Shown here: positions 25,924-34,625 of the stretch, in pieces | Layout: each line of letters begins with the position of its first letter | Numbering within the stretch: position 1 is the first letter of the stretch | NCBI GenBank assembly: GCA_045645905.1 | Contig: JAZRJT010000016.1 | Location: 1 to 64,000, forward strand | Direction of reading: 5' to 3' | Length of the DNA: 64,000 nucleotides | Source of the DNA: SIG440 sp045645905 | GTDB lineage: Bacteria; Bacillota; Clostridia; Monoglobales; Monoglobaceae | Made by a program: the position numbers and the translations under genes | The notes under the pieces: model-generated | Seen by the model: the letters and a program-made list of their open reading frames with translations, nothing else | What the model was told of the DNA's origin: nothing | Database searches by the model: none

Positions 25924-26391
25924 GTGTTTAATATAGGAGACGAAATAGTTTATCCCATGCACGGAGCAGGCATTATTGTTGATATCGAGGAAAAGAAAAT
26001 CCTTGGCGAGCTCCATAAGTACTATATTTTGCAGATTTCCATCAGCGATATGAAGGTAATGCTGCCCGTTAACAACCTTGACGCCATCGGCATCAGAAAA
26101 ATAGTTTCACTAGATGCCGCCAACGAAGCTATCAACCATTTTCTCACGTGTTGCGAAGATTCAAACAATAACTGGAATCAACGCTACAGGGAAAACATCG
26201 AAAAAATGAAGAGCGGAAGCATAATCGACGTTGCTACCGTTGCCAAAACACTTCTTCTCAGAGATAACAAAAAATCATTATCTAATGCCGAGCGTAAAAT
26301 GCTTTCAAACGCAAAAAACATTCTTATTTCCGAGCTGGTTCTTGCTAAAAGAATGTCTGTTGATGAAATCAAGGAGCTTCTGGCAATTTAA
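25924..26391 (+). CDS. CarD-family RNA polymerase-binding regulator
   Basis: This 155-aa protein starts at GTG 25924 (MFNIGDEIVYPMHGAGIIVD), with AAGGGA nine bases upstream. A TTG at 25906 in frame would add six residues but lacks a ribosome site. The N-terminal CarD/TRCF RNA-polymerase-interacting domain spans about 1-65 and an all-helical DNA-binding domain about 75-155 (SNAERKMLSNAKNILISELVLA). Such proteins bind the polymerase beta subunit and stabilise open complexes, for example at rRNA promoters. It leads an operon with ispD and ispF. Confidence 0.9.
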   Translation: MFNIGDEIVYPMHGAGIIVDIEEKKILGELHKYYILQISISDMKVMLPVNNLDAIGIRKIVSLDAANEAINHFLTCCEDSNNNWNQRYRENIEKMKSGSIIDVATVAKTLLLRDNKKSLSNAERKMLSNAKNILISELVLAKRMSVDEIKELLAI

Positions 26392-26411
26392 TTGTACAGC
26401 GGAGGTTACAT

Positions 26412-27119
26412 ATGTTCCGTAAAAAATCATCAAGCCCCAAAGCTACGGCAATTATCGTTGCTGCCGGCAGTAGCCGGCGTATGGGCGGTGCAGATAAACA
26501 GCTTATAACAATTGACGGTATGCCCGTTCTTTCGCATACCCTTTTGCAGTTCAGCAAAGCATCATCTATTGACTCAATTATTGTTGTGACAAAATCCGAA
26601 AACATTCTTACCATTGGTGATATGGTTCGTGAGTTCGGCATATCAAAGGTAACCGACATTATTCCGGGCGGCGATACTCGGCAAGAATCTGTGTGCTGTG
26701 GACTATCTTTGGTGAAAAACGACCGGATAGTCGCCATACACGACGGAGCCCGTCCCTTTATTTCGGTTAAAAAAATAGACGAACTTGTCTCTGCCGCTCA
26801 AGCGTATGGTGCCGCCGCTCCCGGTGTTATTCCCAAAGATACCGTAAAAGCAGTAAATCAGGATAACACCATTACAGAAACCATCGACAGAAATATCCTG
26901 CGTCTTATTCAGACTCCACAGGTTTTTCACGCAGATGAACTGAAGCTTGCGTATGAACGAGCAAAAACTGTAAACTTTATCGGTACCGATGACTGTTCTG
27001 TTGCAGAACAGTCGGGAATTAATATCCGTATAGTTGACGGCGAATACACAAATATAAAGGTTACAACCCCCGAAGACATTCCCGTTGCAGAAGCAATTTA
27101 CCATTTTTTGAATAAATAA
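26412..27119 (+). CDS. ispD: 2-C-methyl-D-erythritol 4-phosphate cytidylyltransferase
   Basis: This 235-aa enzyme carries out the third step of the MEP isoprenoid pathway and makes CDP-methylerythritol from MEP and CTP. It has the nucleotide-binding AAGSSRRMGGADKQ (about 18), HDGARPFI (about 112) and the C-terminal GTDDCSVAEQSG and NIKVTTPEDIPVAE. Lengths and motifs are complete. It is 20 nt after carD and 19 nt before ispF, which catalyses the fifth step. Confidence 0.97.
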   Translation: MFRKKSSSPKATAIIVAAGSSRRMGGADKQLITIDGMPVLSHTLLQFSKASSIDSIIVVTKSENILTIGDMVREFGISKVTDIIPGGDTRQESVCCGLSLVKNDRIVAIHDGARPFISVKKIDELVSAAQAYGAAAPGVIPKDTVKAVNQDNTITETIDRNILRLIQTPQVFHADELKLAYERAKTVNFIGTDDCSVAEQSGINIRIVDGEYTNIKVTTPEDIPVAEAIYHFLNK

Positions 27120-27138
27120 TCTCGAAAGGAATAAATTT

Positions 27139-27612
27139 ATGCGAATTGGATTTGGATATGATGTACACGCTCTTTCCGAAGATAGACGCCTTATACTTGG
27201 CGGCGTTGAAATTCCGCACGAAAAGGGATTGCTGGGACATTCCGATGCTGATGTTCTCTTACACGCAATAATGGACGCACTGCTCGGTGCCGCAGCCCTT
27301 GGTGATATTGGCAAGCATTTTCCCGATACAGACAACAGCTTTAAAGATATTGATAGTCTTCTTCTTCTTTCACAGACAAAAGATATTCTCGAAAAACACG
27401 GTTTTTCTGTAAATAATATTGATACAACAATTGTGGCACAAGCACCAAAAATCTCACCTTATATTGACAAAATGCGTGAGAATATCAGCCACGTTCTTGA
27501 TATAGATATATTCTGTGTATCGGTAAAAGCAACCACCACTGAACATCTTGGTTTTGAAGGCAGAAAAGAAGGTATTTCAGCCTATGCTGCGGTCACTATT
27601 GAACAAATTTAA
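27139..27612 (+). CDS. ispF: 2-C-methyl-D-erythritol 2,4-cyclodiphosphate synthase
   Basis: This 157-aa trimeric enzyme of the MEP pathway has the zinc ligands D-x-H in GYDVHAL (8-10) and a His in HSDADVLLHAIMDALLGAAALGDIG (about 35-60). The C-terminal ATTTEHLGFEGRKEGISA completes the family pattern. It cyclises CDP-ME 2-phosphate with release of CMP. It is the last gene of the carD-ispD-ispF operon. Confidence 0.97.
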   Translation: MRIGFGYDVHALSEDRRLILGGVEIPHEKGLLGHSDADVLLHAIMDALLGAAALGDIGKHFPDTDNSFKDIDSLLLLSQTKDILEKHGFSVNNIDTTIVAQAPKISPYIDKMRENISHVLDIDIFCVSVKATTTEHLGFEGRKEGISAYAAVTIEQI

Positions 27613-27685
27613 CAATTTGGGGTAGATTTTGGTATATAATTGGTTATAATAACCTGTAACCGCCAATAATCATCCGTAATCAAGT

Positions 27686-27714
27686 TTGATTTATATATAA
27701 TATTTTTGTATATT
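27686..27714 (+). promoter_or_regulatory. Promoter of groES-groEL
   Basis: TTGATT, a 17-base spacer and TATATT end eight bases before the CIRCE operator. Confidence 0.8.
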
Positions 27715-27721
27715 AAATATA

Positions 27722-27748
27722 TTAGCACTCAACCTGGCAGAGTGCTAA
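27722..27748 (+). promoter_or_regulatory. CIRCE operator (HrcA site)
   Basis: This is a perfect inverted repeat TTAGCACTC-N9-GAGTGCTAA overlapping the expected transcription start of groES. It matches the CIRCE consensus exactly. HrcA should repress the operon here in the absence of heat stress. Confidence 0.97.
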
Positions 27749-27796
27749 CACAATAAAGTTTTTAATAATTTCATTTAACATAAGGAGGCATTTCAA

Positions 27797-28081
27797 ATGA
27801 ACATCAAACCATTGGCAGACAGAGTTGTTATTAAAATGGCAGAAGCCGAGGAAACAACAAAAAGTGGCATTATTCTGGCAGGTTCCGCAAAGGAAAAGCC
27901 CGAAATTGCAGAAATCGTTGCGGTAGGCCCCGGCGGTGTTGTTGACGGCAAAGAAATCAAGATGGAGCTCAAGGTGGGCGACAAGGTTTTAATCAGCAAG
28001 TATGCAGGTACAGAAGTTAAGCTTGACGGTGCAGAATACACCATTCTTCGTCAGAGCGATGTTCTGGCTATCATTGACTAA
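27797..28081 (+). CDS. groS: Co-chaperonin GroES
   Basis: This 94-aa Hsp10 has the conserved start MNIKPLADRVVIKM, the mobile loop (EETTKSGIILAGSAKEKP, about 17-34) and DKVLISKYAGTEVKLDG. It caps the GroEL cavity as a heptamer. A TAAGGAGG ribosome site and the CIRCE operator lie upstream, and groEL follows 23 nt later. Confidence 0.98.
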   Translation: MNIKPLADRVVIKMAEAEETTKSGIILAGSAKEKPEIAEIVAVGPGGVVDGKEIKMELKVGDKVLISKYAGTEVKLDGAEYTILRQSDVLAIID

Positions 28082-28104
28082 TTCATTCAGGAGGTATAAA
28101 CACA

Positions 28105-29748
28105 ATGGCTAAACAGATTTTATTTGGTGAAGAAGCAAGACACGCTCTTGAAAAGGGCGTTAATCAGCTTGCAAATACAGTAAAGGTTACACTTGGTCCC
28201 AAGGGCAGAAACGTTGTTCTTGAAAAGAAATTCGGTGCACCCCTTATCACAAACGATGGTGTTACTATCGCAAAAGAAATTGAGCTTGAATGTCCCTTTG
28301 AGAATATGGGCGCTCAGCTTGTAAAAGAAGTTGCATCAAAGACAAACGATATCGCAGGTGACGGTACAACAACCGCAACACTTCTTGCTCAGGCCCTTGT
28401 TCGCGAAGGCCTTAAAAATGTTACCGCAGGTGCAAACCCCATGATTGTTCGACGCGGAATTGCATCAGCAGTTGAAGTTGCAGTCAGCGAAGTTGTTAAA
28501 AACAGCAAAAAAGTAAGCGGCCGTGATGATATTGCAAGAGTTGCTGCTGTTTCTGCTGCTGACGATGCTATCGGCGAGCTTATTGCAGATGCTATGGAAA
28601 AGGTTACAAGTGACGGTGTTATTACAGTTGAAGAATCAAAAACTGCTGAGACATATTCAGAAGTAGTTGAAGGTATGCAGTTTGACCGCGGATACATCAC
28701 ACCTTATATGGTTACAGATACCGAAAAGATGGAAGCTGTTATTGACGATGCATATATCCTTCTTACAGATAAGAAGATTACAACCATCCAGGATATCCTC
28801 CCCCTTCTTGAACAGATTGTTCAGCAGGGTAAAAAACTGGTTATCGTTGCAGAGGATATCGAAGGCGAAGCACTTTCAACCCTTATCGTAAACAAGCTCC
28901 GTGGCACATTTACCTGTGTTGGTGTTAAGGCTCCCGGCTTTGGTGACAGAAGAAAGGCTATGCTTGAAGATATCGCAATCCTTACAGGCGGTACTGTCAT
29001 TTCAGAAGAACTCGGTCTTGACCTTAAAGAAACTTCAATTGATCAGCTTGGTCGTGCTCGTCAGGTTAAGGTACAGAAGGAAAATACTATCATCGTTGAC
29101 GGTGCAGGTAACCCCGATGCAATCAAGATGCGTGTTACTCAGATTAAGAACCAGATTGAAGAAACCACTTCAGAATTCGACAGAGAAAAGCTTCAGGAAA
29201 GACTTGCTAAAATGTCAGGCGGTGTTGCAGTAATCAAGGTTGGTGCCGCAACAGAAGTTGAAATGAAGGAAAAGAAACTCAGAATTGAAGACGCACTGGC
29301 TGCAACAAGAGCTGCCGTTGAAGAAGGTATTGTTGCAGGCGGCGGTACAGCATTTATCAACGCAATGCCCGCAGTTGAAGCTCATATGAACTCACTTGAA
29401 GGTGACGAAAAGGTTGGTGCAAAGACTGTTCTTCGCGCTCTTGAAGAACCTGTTCGTCAGATTGCATTCAATGCAGGTGTTGAAGGATCAGTTATCGTTA
29501 ACAAAATCAAGGCAAGTGAGGTTGGCATCGGATACAACGCACTTACCGAAGAATATATGGATATGCTGAAGAATGGTATCGTTGACCCCACAAAGGTTAC
29601 ACGTTCAGCACTCCAGAACGCAGCATCAGTTGCATCAATGGTTCTCACAACAGAAAGCCTTGTTGCAAACAAGCCCGACCCTCAGGCAGCTGCTGCTGAA
29701 GCTGCAGCTATGGCAGGTGCAGGCGCAGGTATGGGCGGAATGTATTAA
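28105..29748 (+). CDS. groL: Chaperonin GroEL
   Basis: This 547-aa Hsp60 subunit assembles into a double heptameric ring that folds proteins with ATP. It has the ATP site VKVTLGPKGRNVVL (about 27), GDGTTTATLLAQ (about 86) and AAVEEGIVAGGGTAF (about 405). The C-terminal Gly-Met repeat GAGAGMGGMY is complete. It is co-transcribed with groES under CIRCE control. Confidence 0.99.
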   Translation: MAKQILFGEEARHALEKGVNQLANTVKVTLGPKGRNVVLEKKFGAPLITNDGVTIAKEIELECPFENMGAQLVKEVASKTNDIAGDGTTTATLLAQALVREGLKNVTAGANPMIVRRGIASAVEVAVSEVVKNSKKVSGRDDIARVAAVSAADDAIGELIADAMEKVTSDGVITVEESKTAETYSEVVEGMQFDRGYITPYMVTDTEKMEAVIDDAYILLTDKKITTIQDILPLLEQIVQQGKKLVIVAEDIEGEALSTLIVNKLRGTFTCVGVKAPGFGDRRKAMLEDIAILTGGTVISEELGLDLKETSIDQLGRARQVKVQKENTIIVDGAGNPDAIKMRVTQIKNQIEETTSEFDREKLQERLAKMSGGVAVIKVGAATEVEMKEKKLRIEDALAATRAAVEEGIVAGGGTAFINAMPAVEAHMNSLEGDEKVGAKTVLRALEEPVRQIAFNAGVEGSVIVNKIKASEVGIGYNALTEEYMDMLKNGIVDPTKVTRSALQNAASVASMVLTTESLVANKPDPQAAAAEAAAMAGAGAGMGGMY

Positions 29749-29774
29749 TCCGCCGCTTTTACAAAGCTATAACG

Positions 29775-29810
29775 CAACCGCAGAGATTTTCCTGCGGTTG
29801 TTTTGTTTTT
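29775..29810 (+). terminator. Terminator of groES-groEL
   Basis: The perfect stem CAACCGCAG/CTGCGGTTG with an eight-base loop is followed by TTTTGTTTTT. Confidence 0.93.
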
Positions 29811-29821
29811 GGCAAAAAGGC

Positions 29822-29850
29822 TTGACAAATATCCCCTTTTACATTAAAAT
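29822..29850 (+). promoter_or_regulatory. Promoter of the amino-acid ABC operon
   Basis: TTGACA, a 17-base spacer and TAAAAT lie about 40 bases before the start. An AGGAGG ribosome site follows. Confidence 0.9.
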
Positions 29851-29888
29851 GAATAATATCAATTTAAATCTTTTAGGAGGATTTTATT

Positions 29889-30635
29889 ATGAAAAAAATT
29901 ATTGCATTAACACTTGCTCTTATGCTGGCTGTTTGCTGTCTTGCAGGTTGCGGAGCAAAAGACGAAGAAAACACGTTTACAATGGCTACAAACGCTGAAT
30001 TCCCTCCATTTGAATACCTTGAAGGTGAAGAAATCGTTGGTGCTGACGTTGATATCGCAAAAGCAATTGCTGAAAAGCTGGGCAAAACACTTGAAATCAC
30101 AAACATTGACTTTGATGCAGCTCTCACAGGTGCTGCTACCGGTAAATATGATGTAGCAATCGCAGGTGTTACAGCGACTGATGACAGAAGACAGAACATG
30201 GGCTTTACAGATAACTACTACACAGCATCTCAGGCAATTATAGTTACTGCTGACAGTGCTATAAAGGTAGCTAGCGACCTTACAGGCAAGACAGTTTCTT
30301 GTCAGGAAGGTACAACTGGCGAACAGTATCTCCTTGACAACGGATATAATGTACAGTCATTCAAGACAGGTGCAGAAGCAATCACAGCTCTTGTTTCAGG
30401 CAAGGTTGACGCTGTTGTAATTGATGATGCCGTTGCAAGAGCACTTTCTGCAAAGCAGAAAGGCAAGACTGTTGTTCTTGAAGAAGCACTCACTGAAGAA
30501 GCTTACGCAATCGTAACAAAGCTTGGCAACGATGAGCTTATTGCTGAAATCAACAAGGCTCTTGCTGAACTTAAGGCTGAAGGCAAGCTCGCTGAAATCT
30601 TTGAAAAATATGAGCTTCCTTACGATGCTGAATAA
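29889..30635 (+). CDS. Polar amino-acid ABC transporter, binding lipoprotein
   Basis: This 248-aa lipoprotein has signal and lipobox MLAVCCLAGCG (Cys near residue 20). A type II periplasmic-binding fold follows: FTMATNAEFPPFEYLEGEEIVGADVDIAKAIAEKLG, then SCQEGTTGEQYL and VDAVVIDDAVARAL. It captures an amino acid outside the membrane and delivers it to the permease encoded next. The exact ligand (for example Gln, Arg, His or cystine) cannot be read. A terminator hairpin follows, which probably makes this gene more abundant than the rest of the operon. Confidence 0.93.
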   Translation: MKKIIALTLALMLAVCCLAGCGAKDEENTFTMATNAEFPPFEYLEGEEIVGADVDIAKAIAEKLGKTLEITNIDFDAALTGAATGKYDVAIAGVTATDDRRQNMGFTDNYYTASQAIIVTADSAIKVASDLTGKTVSCQEGTTGEQYLLDNGYNVQSFKTGAEAITALVSGKVDAVVIDDAVARALSAKQKGKTVVLEEALTEEAYAIVTKLGNDELIAEINKALAELKAEGKLAEIFEKYELPYDAE

Positions 30636-30655
30636 TTTAATACATATATAACATT

Positions 30656-30688
30656 AAAAAGCGGCGATTTATGTCGCCGCTTTTTTTG
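30656..30688 (+). terminator. Attenuating terminator after the binding-protein gene
   Basis: The stem AAAAAGCGGCGA/TCGCCGCTTTTT plus T run lies between the binding protein and permease genes. No clear promoter follows, so partial read-through is expected. Confidence 0.88.
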
Positions 30689-30706
30689 TAAAGAAAGGTT
30701 TTTACT

Positions 30707-31402
30707 ATGGATTGGCTTTTAGACTGGTTTGACACATTATATAACACCTTTATTGTTGCCGAACGCTATAAAACATTGATCGAAGGCTTTGGCAAAACAA
30801 TACTTATAACCGTGGGTGCTCTTTTAATCGGTATAGTTATCGGAACTATAGTTGCCATTATTAAGGTTTTTGCTGACCGCAATAAAAAGCTTAAAATCTT
30901 TGATATGCTGTGCAATCTATACCTTACCGTTATTCGTGGAACACCTGTGGTTGTTCAGCTTCTTATCTCCTTCTTTATTATTTTTGTAAATTCAAAAGAC
31001 GGAACATGGGTTGCAATCATTACCTTTGGTGTAAACTCAGGCGCATATGTTGCCGAAGTTATTCGTTCGGGTATTATGGCAATTGATTCGGGGCAGACCG
31101 AAGCCGGACGCTCGCTTGGTTTTTCAAAGGTTCAGACTATGTGGCTTATTATTCTACCTCAGGCATTCAAAAACATTCTTCCTGCAATAGGAAACGAAAT
31201 GATAGCTCTGCTGAAAGAGACTTCTGTTGCCGGTTATGTTGCTGTTGTTGAACTTACAAAAGCAGGTAATCAGATTAAAAATACTACATATGACCAAATC
31301 AACCCCATATTACTGGTAGCCGTTGTTTACCTCATTATGGTTGTAGGTCTTACTAAACTCCTTAATATATTTGAAAGGAGACTGAGAATCAATGAAAGAT
31401 AA
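30707..31402 (+). CDS. Polar amino-acid ABC transporter, permease
   Basis: This 231-aa HisM/GlnP-type membrane subunit has five or so hydrophobic helices. The conserved cytoplasmic loop that docks to the ATPase is EAGRSLGFSKVQTMWLIILPQAFKNILPAIGNE (about 127-160). YLTVIRGTPVVVQLL is the family's N-terminal signature. It overlaps the ATPase gene by 11 nt. Confidence 0.95.
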   Translation: MDWLLDWFDTLYNTFIVAERYKTLIEGFGKTILITVGALLIGIVIGTIVAIIKVFADRNKKLKIFDMLCNLYLTVIRGTPVVVQLLISFFIIFVNSKDGTWVAIITFGVNSGAYVAEVIRSGIMAIDSGQTEAGRSLGFSKVQTMWLIILPQAFKNILPAIGNEMIALLKETSVAGYVAVVELTKAGNQIKNTTYDQINPILLVAVVYLIMVVGLTKLLNIFERRLRINER

Positions 31403-32135
31403 TCTTCTTATTTCAACAACTGACCTTTGTAAATATTATAACAATGGAAAAATCAAGGCTTTGGACGGTGTTACCGCAACCATCAAAAAAGGTGAGGTGG
31501 TGGTTATTATCGGACCTTCCGGCTCGGGAAAATCAACATACTTGCGTTCTCTTAACATTTTGGAGCTTCCCACTTCAGGAACAATCATTTTTGAGGGCAC
31601 AGACATAGCCGACCCTAAAACCAACATTAATCTTCACAGACAAAAGATGGGAATGGTTTTTCAGCAGTTTAACCTCTTCCCTCATATGACTGTTCTTAAG
31701 AATTTAACCATTGCTCCTATGAAGCTTCTTAAAATGGACAAGCAGACTGCAGATGAAAAAGCAATGGCTCTTTTAAACCGTGTAGGCCTTGCCGATCGTG
31801 CAGATGCATATCCCGCTCAGCTTTCGGGTGGTCAGAAACAGCGTGTGGCAATTGTACGTGCTCTTATGATGAACCCCGATGTTATGCTCTTTGACGAACC
31901 CACCTCCGCCCTTGACCCCGAAATGGTAGGCGAGGTTCTTGATGTTATGAAGGAGCTTGCAAAAGAGGGAATGACAATGGTTGTGGTGACTCACGAAATG
32001 GGCTTTGCCCGCGAGGTTGCCGACCGTGTAATCTTTATGAGCGACGGCAAAATTATTGAAGAAGGAACTCCCGACGAAATATTTACAAACCCTCAGGACC
32101 CAAGAACTCAGCAGTTCCTGCATAGTATTTTATAA
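31392..32135 (+). CDS. Polar amino-acid ABC transporter, ATPase
   Basis: This 247-aa GlnQ/HisP-like ATPase has Walker A GPSGSGKSTYLRSLN (about 37), Q-loop QQFNLFPHM (about 87), signature LSGGQKQRVAIVRAL (about 138) and Walker B VMLFDEPTSALDPE. It drives uptake by the preceding permease and binding protein. A strong terminator follows. Confidence 0.96.
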   Translation: MKDNLLISTTDLCKYYNNGKIKALDGVTATIKKGEVVVIIGPSGSGKSTYLRSLNILELPTSGTIIFEGTDIADPKTNINLHRQKMGMVFQQFNLFPHMTVLKNLTIAPMKLLKMDKQTADEKAMALLNRVGLADRADAYPAQLSGGQKQRVAIVRALMMNPDVMLFDEPTSALDPEMVGEVLDVMKELAKEGMTMVVVTHEMGFAREVADRVIFMSDGKIIEEGTPDEIFTNPQDPRTQQFLHSIL

Positions 32136-32139
32136 AGTT

Positions 32140-32165
32140 AAAGACCGATTTTTTCGGTCTTTTTC
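32140..32165 (+). terminator. Terminator of the amino-acid ABC operon
   Basis: The stem AAAGACCGA/TCGGTCTTT is followed by a T-rich tail. Confidence 0.9.
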
Positions 32166-32167
32166 TA

Positions 32168-32196
32168 TTGCTTTTTTTATTAAATGGTGTTATACT
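32168..32196 (+). promoter_or_regulatory. Promoter of coaX
   Basis: TTGCTT, a 17-base spacer and TATACT lie about 30 bases before the chosen start. It overlaps the end of the preceding terminator. Confidence 0.75.
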
Positions 32197-32224
32197 TATT
32201 TTGGAAAGCAGAGAGGGGATTTTT

Positions 32225-32989
32225 ATGGTACTTACAATAGATATCGGCAACACAAATATTGTTCTTGGCGGGTTTGTCAATGACAAACTGAACTTTGTTG
32301 CACGTATTGCAACAAATGCCAACAAAACTGAAGACGAATACGCAACCAAAATACGCAGTATTCTTGCCATTCATAATGTGGATAAGTCCGTTATTGAAGG
32401 GGCTATAATTTCTTCTGTTGTTCCCCCTCTTAATTCGGTAATGAAAAAAGCAATTCAATTTGTTTATGGTGTTGACCCCGTTATGGTTGGCCCCGGAATA
32501 AAAACCGGTATAAAAATTCATTGCGATAATCCTGCCAGCGTGGGCGCAGACCTGATTTCTGCCTGTGTTGCGGCACATCATATATATGGCAGTCCATCAT
32601 TAGTTATTGATATGGGAACTGCAACGAAAATTATGGTTATTGACGAAACCGGCGCCTTTATCGGCGTTTCCATTGCTCCAGGTGTCGGCATGGGATTAAA
32701 AGCTCTTTCAAGCGGAACTGCTCAGCTTCCGCAGATAGGTCTTGAGGCTCCGAAATCTGTTATTGGAAAGAACACTGTTGATTGTATGAAATCAGGTGTT
32801 GTGTTTGGCAACGCCTGCCTTATAGACGGTATGATTGACCGTTTCAACAACGAAATGGGCGCAGAGCTCCCTGTTTATGCAACAGGAGGTCTTGCCTCTA
32901 CCATCATCCCTCATTGTAACCATCAAATTACTCTTGACGATGATTTGCTTCTTAAAGGGCTTAACATTTTATATAAGAAAAACAATTAA
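32225..32989 (+). CDS. coaX: Type III pantothenate kinase
   Basis: This 254-aa ASKHA-fold kinase phosphorylates pantothenate in the first step of CoA synthesis. The start ATG 32225 (MVLTIDIGNTNIVLGGF) follows GAGAGGGGA; a longer frame from 32168 overlaps the promoter and is rejected. Motifs are the phosphate loop DIGNTN (5-10), GADLISACVAAH (about 100), the second phosphate motif IDMGTATKIMVID (about 125) and GVGMGLKALSSGTAQLP. The next gene is a likely vitamin transporter subunit. Confidence 0.95.
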   Translation: MVLTIDIGNTNIVLGGFVNDKLNFVARIATNANKTEDEYATKIRSILAIHNVDKSVIEGAIISSVVPPLNSVMKKAIQFVYGVDPVMVGPGIKTGIKIHCDNPASVGADLISACVAAHHIYGSPSLVIDMGTATKIMVIDETGAFIGVSIAPGVGMGLKALSSGTAQLPQIGLEAPKSVIGKNTVDCMKSGVVFGNACLIDGMIDRFNNEMGAELPVYATGGLASTIIPHCNHQITLDDDLLLKGLNILYKKNN

Positions 32990-33085
32990 ATATTTGTGGA
33001 TATATTGCTTCGTTTCACGCGAAGTTATATATAAAATTTATGCGTTGTATCGCAAAGTTGCGAACGACAGCAAGGAGGAATTTTT

Positions 33086-33646
33086 ATGAAAACACAAAAG
33101 AAAAAGATGTCAACCGAGACCCTGGTTCTTGGCGCCGTGCTTACTGCATTGGTAATTGTTCTTCAATACCTCAGTATGGCTATACGCTTTGGAACATTCT
33201 CAATCACACTATCCCTTACGCCCATTGTAATCGGCGCTGTTACCTGCGGTATGGGAATGGGTTCATGGCTTGGATTGGTATTTGGTGTAACCGTTCTTTT
33301 GACAGGTGACGCAGCTCCATTCTGGGCTGTTAATGCCGGAGGAACATTTGTTACCGTCATTGCCAAAGGTGTTGCTTGTGGATTTTTCCCGGCTATGGTT
33401 TTCAAGATGCTGAAAAAGGCTAATCAGACATTGGCATCTGCTGTTGCGGCAATTATCAGTCCTATTGCAAACACAGGCGTATTTCTACTTGGCTGCATAA
33501 TATTTTTTATTCCTACCCTAATTGAGTGGTACGGAAATGTTACGGCCTTTCTTGTAACCATTTTTAGCTTTAACTTTCTTATTGAAATGGTACTTAATAT
33601 TGTTTTAACCCCAGTAATTATAAGATTAATAAAAATAAAAAAATAA
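33086..33646 (+). CDS. ECF transporter S component, probably for pantothenate
   Basis: This 186-aa hydrophobic protein has about six transmembrane helices. It has the short N-terminal stretch before the first helix (ETLVLGAVLTALVIVLQYLS) that contacts the ECF T subunit, and the ITLSLTPIVIGAVTCG pattern of S components. It should bind a vitamin and work with a shared ECF module encoded elsewhere. The neighbour coaX makes pantothenate the best guess (PanT-like), which is inference. A hairpin CTTCG/CGAAG lies in the 96-nt spacer upstream, with no riboswitch that I recognise. Confidence 0.8.
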   Translation: MKTQKKKMSTETLVLGAVLTALVIVLQYLSMAIRFGTFSITLSLTPIVIGAVTCGMGMGSWLGLVFGVTVLLTGDAAPFWAVNAGGTFVTVIAKGVACGFFPAMVFKMLKKANQTLASAVAAIISPIANTGVFLLGCIIFFIPTLIEWYGNVTAFLVTIFSFNFLIEMVLNIVLTPVIIRLIKIKK

Positions 33647-33656
33647 GGAATAGAAT

Positions 33657-34355
33657 ATGTCAAACTCATTCAGCAGAACAGAAATGCTTTTGGGAAAAGA
33701 AAATATGAATAAACTAAAAACCGCACACGTTGCGGTTTTTGGTCTTGGTGGAGTTGGCGGACACGTATGTGAAGCTCTGGCAAGATGCGGAATAGGCAAA
33801 TTTACACTGTTTGACAACGATACAATTGCCGAGTCTAACCTCAACCGCCAGATTATTGCAACAACCGAAACTATCGGTATGTCTAAATGCGATGCAATGA
33901 AACGCCGTATTTTATCAATAAACCCCAACGCCAAGGTGTTTGCCAATCAAGTATTTTACCTGCCCGAAAACGCAGATGATTTTCCTCTTGACAGCTTTGA
34001 TTATATTGTAGATGCAATCGACACAGTAAGTGCCAAGATTGAGCTTACTGTCCGTGCAGAAAAGGACAGAATACCCATAATAAGTTCAATGGGAACAGGC
34101 AACAAGCTGGACCCCACACAATTCAAAGTATCAGACATATATAAAACCTCTGTTTGTCCTCTGGCAAGGGTAATGCGGCGTGAGTTAAAACTCAGGGGCG
34201 TTAAATCTCTTAAGGTTGTATACTCCGAGGAAATGCCCCTTAAACCCAAGGCTTCGGAAGACGGAAAAAGAACTCCAGGCAGTACCTCCTTTGTCCCCTC
34301 TGTTGCAGGACTTATAACAGCATCCGAGGTTGTAAAAGATTTAATAAACAAATAA
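33657..34355 (+). CDS. tcdA: tRNA threonylcarbamoyladenosine dehydratase (TcdA-like)
   Basis: This 232-aa E1/ThiF/MoeB-family protein has the Rossmann ATP site VAVFGLGGVGGHVCEALARCGIG (about 24-46), DNDTIAESNLNRQ (about 55) and the PSVAGLITASEVVKDL C-terminus of TcdA/CsdL. It should cyclise t6A37 of tRNAs to ct6A using ATP. A cysteine desulfurase gene (36286-37446) lies nearby in convergent orientation. The ThiF family is broad, but the length and lack of a zinc domain favour TcdA. It stops at the edge of the 34355-34625 inverted-repeat element. Confidence 0.85.
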   Translation: MSNSFSRTEMLLGKENMNKLKTAHVAVFGLGGVGGHVCEALARCGIGKFTLFDNDTIAESNLNRQIIATTETIGMSKCDAMKRRILSINPNAKVFANQVFYLPENADDFPLDSFDYIVDAIDTVSAKIELTVRAEKDRIPIISSMGTGNKLDPTQFKVSDIYKTSVCPLARVMRRELKLRGVKSLKVVYSEEMPLKPKASEDGKRTPGSTSFVPSVAGLITASEVVKDLINK

Positions 34356-34625
34356 AAAAAGTGGCTTTAGGCATCTTCGCATAGGGATAAACCAACTTGA
34401 AACTTTGTATTTTGGCGCCGTACTGCAGAAAAAGCCTCGCCAAGCCATACAGGATTGGCTACGTTTTTTATTTGTTCGACATCCAAAATACTGTGTTTCA
34501 AGCAGAAAAACTGTTTGGATAAACAAAGTAAACCCTTGCAGCATTTAGTGCTGCAAGGGTTTTGAACTTATTCTGAAATCCAAATTGATTTCTCCCTATG
34601 TGAAGACGCCTTTCGCCACTTTTTT
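34355..34625. repeat. 271-bp inverted-repeat element with nested helices
   Basis: The ends are 37-bp imperfect inverted repeats (34355-34391 and 34589-34625, 31 of 37 matching) starting with A6 and closing with T6. Inside lie a second long helix (34396-34415 with 34483-34502, 17 of 20 pairs), a third stem (34514-34520 with 34578-34584), and a perfect 14-bp hairpin (34530-34543 with 34549-34562). It fills exactly the gap between the convergent tcdA and cinA genes. It may be a structured RNA, a palindromic mobile element, or an elaborated two-way terminator. I know of no matching family. Confidence 0.8.

Noticed and set aside
26703..27335. 210-codon open frame antisense to ispD and ispF
   Set aside because: It spans two solid genes and resembles nothing; a shadow frame.
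33000..33085. Riboswitch before the ECF S component
   Set aside because: Only a short hairpin is visible; no known aptamer motif could be recognised.
34341..34544. 67-codon open frame inside the inverted-repeat element
   Set aside because: It crosses the helices and has no ribosome site; the palindromic structure explains the sequence better.
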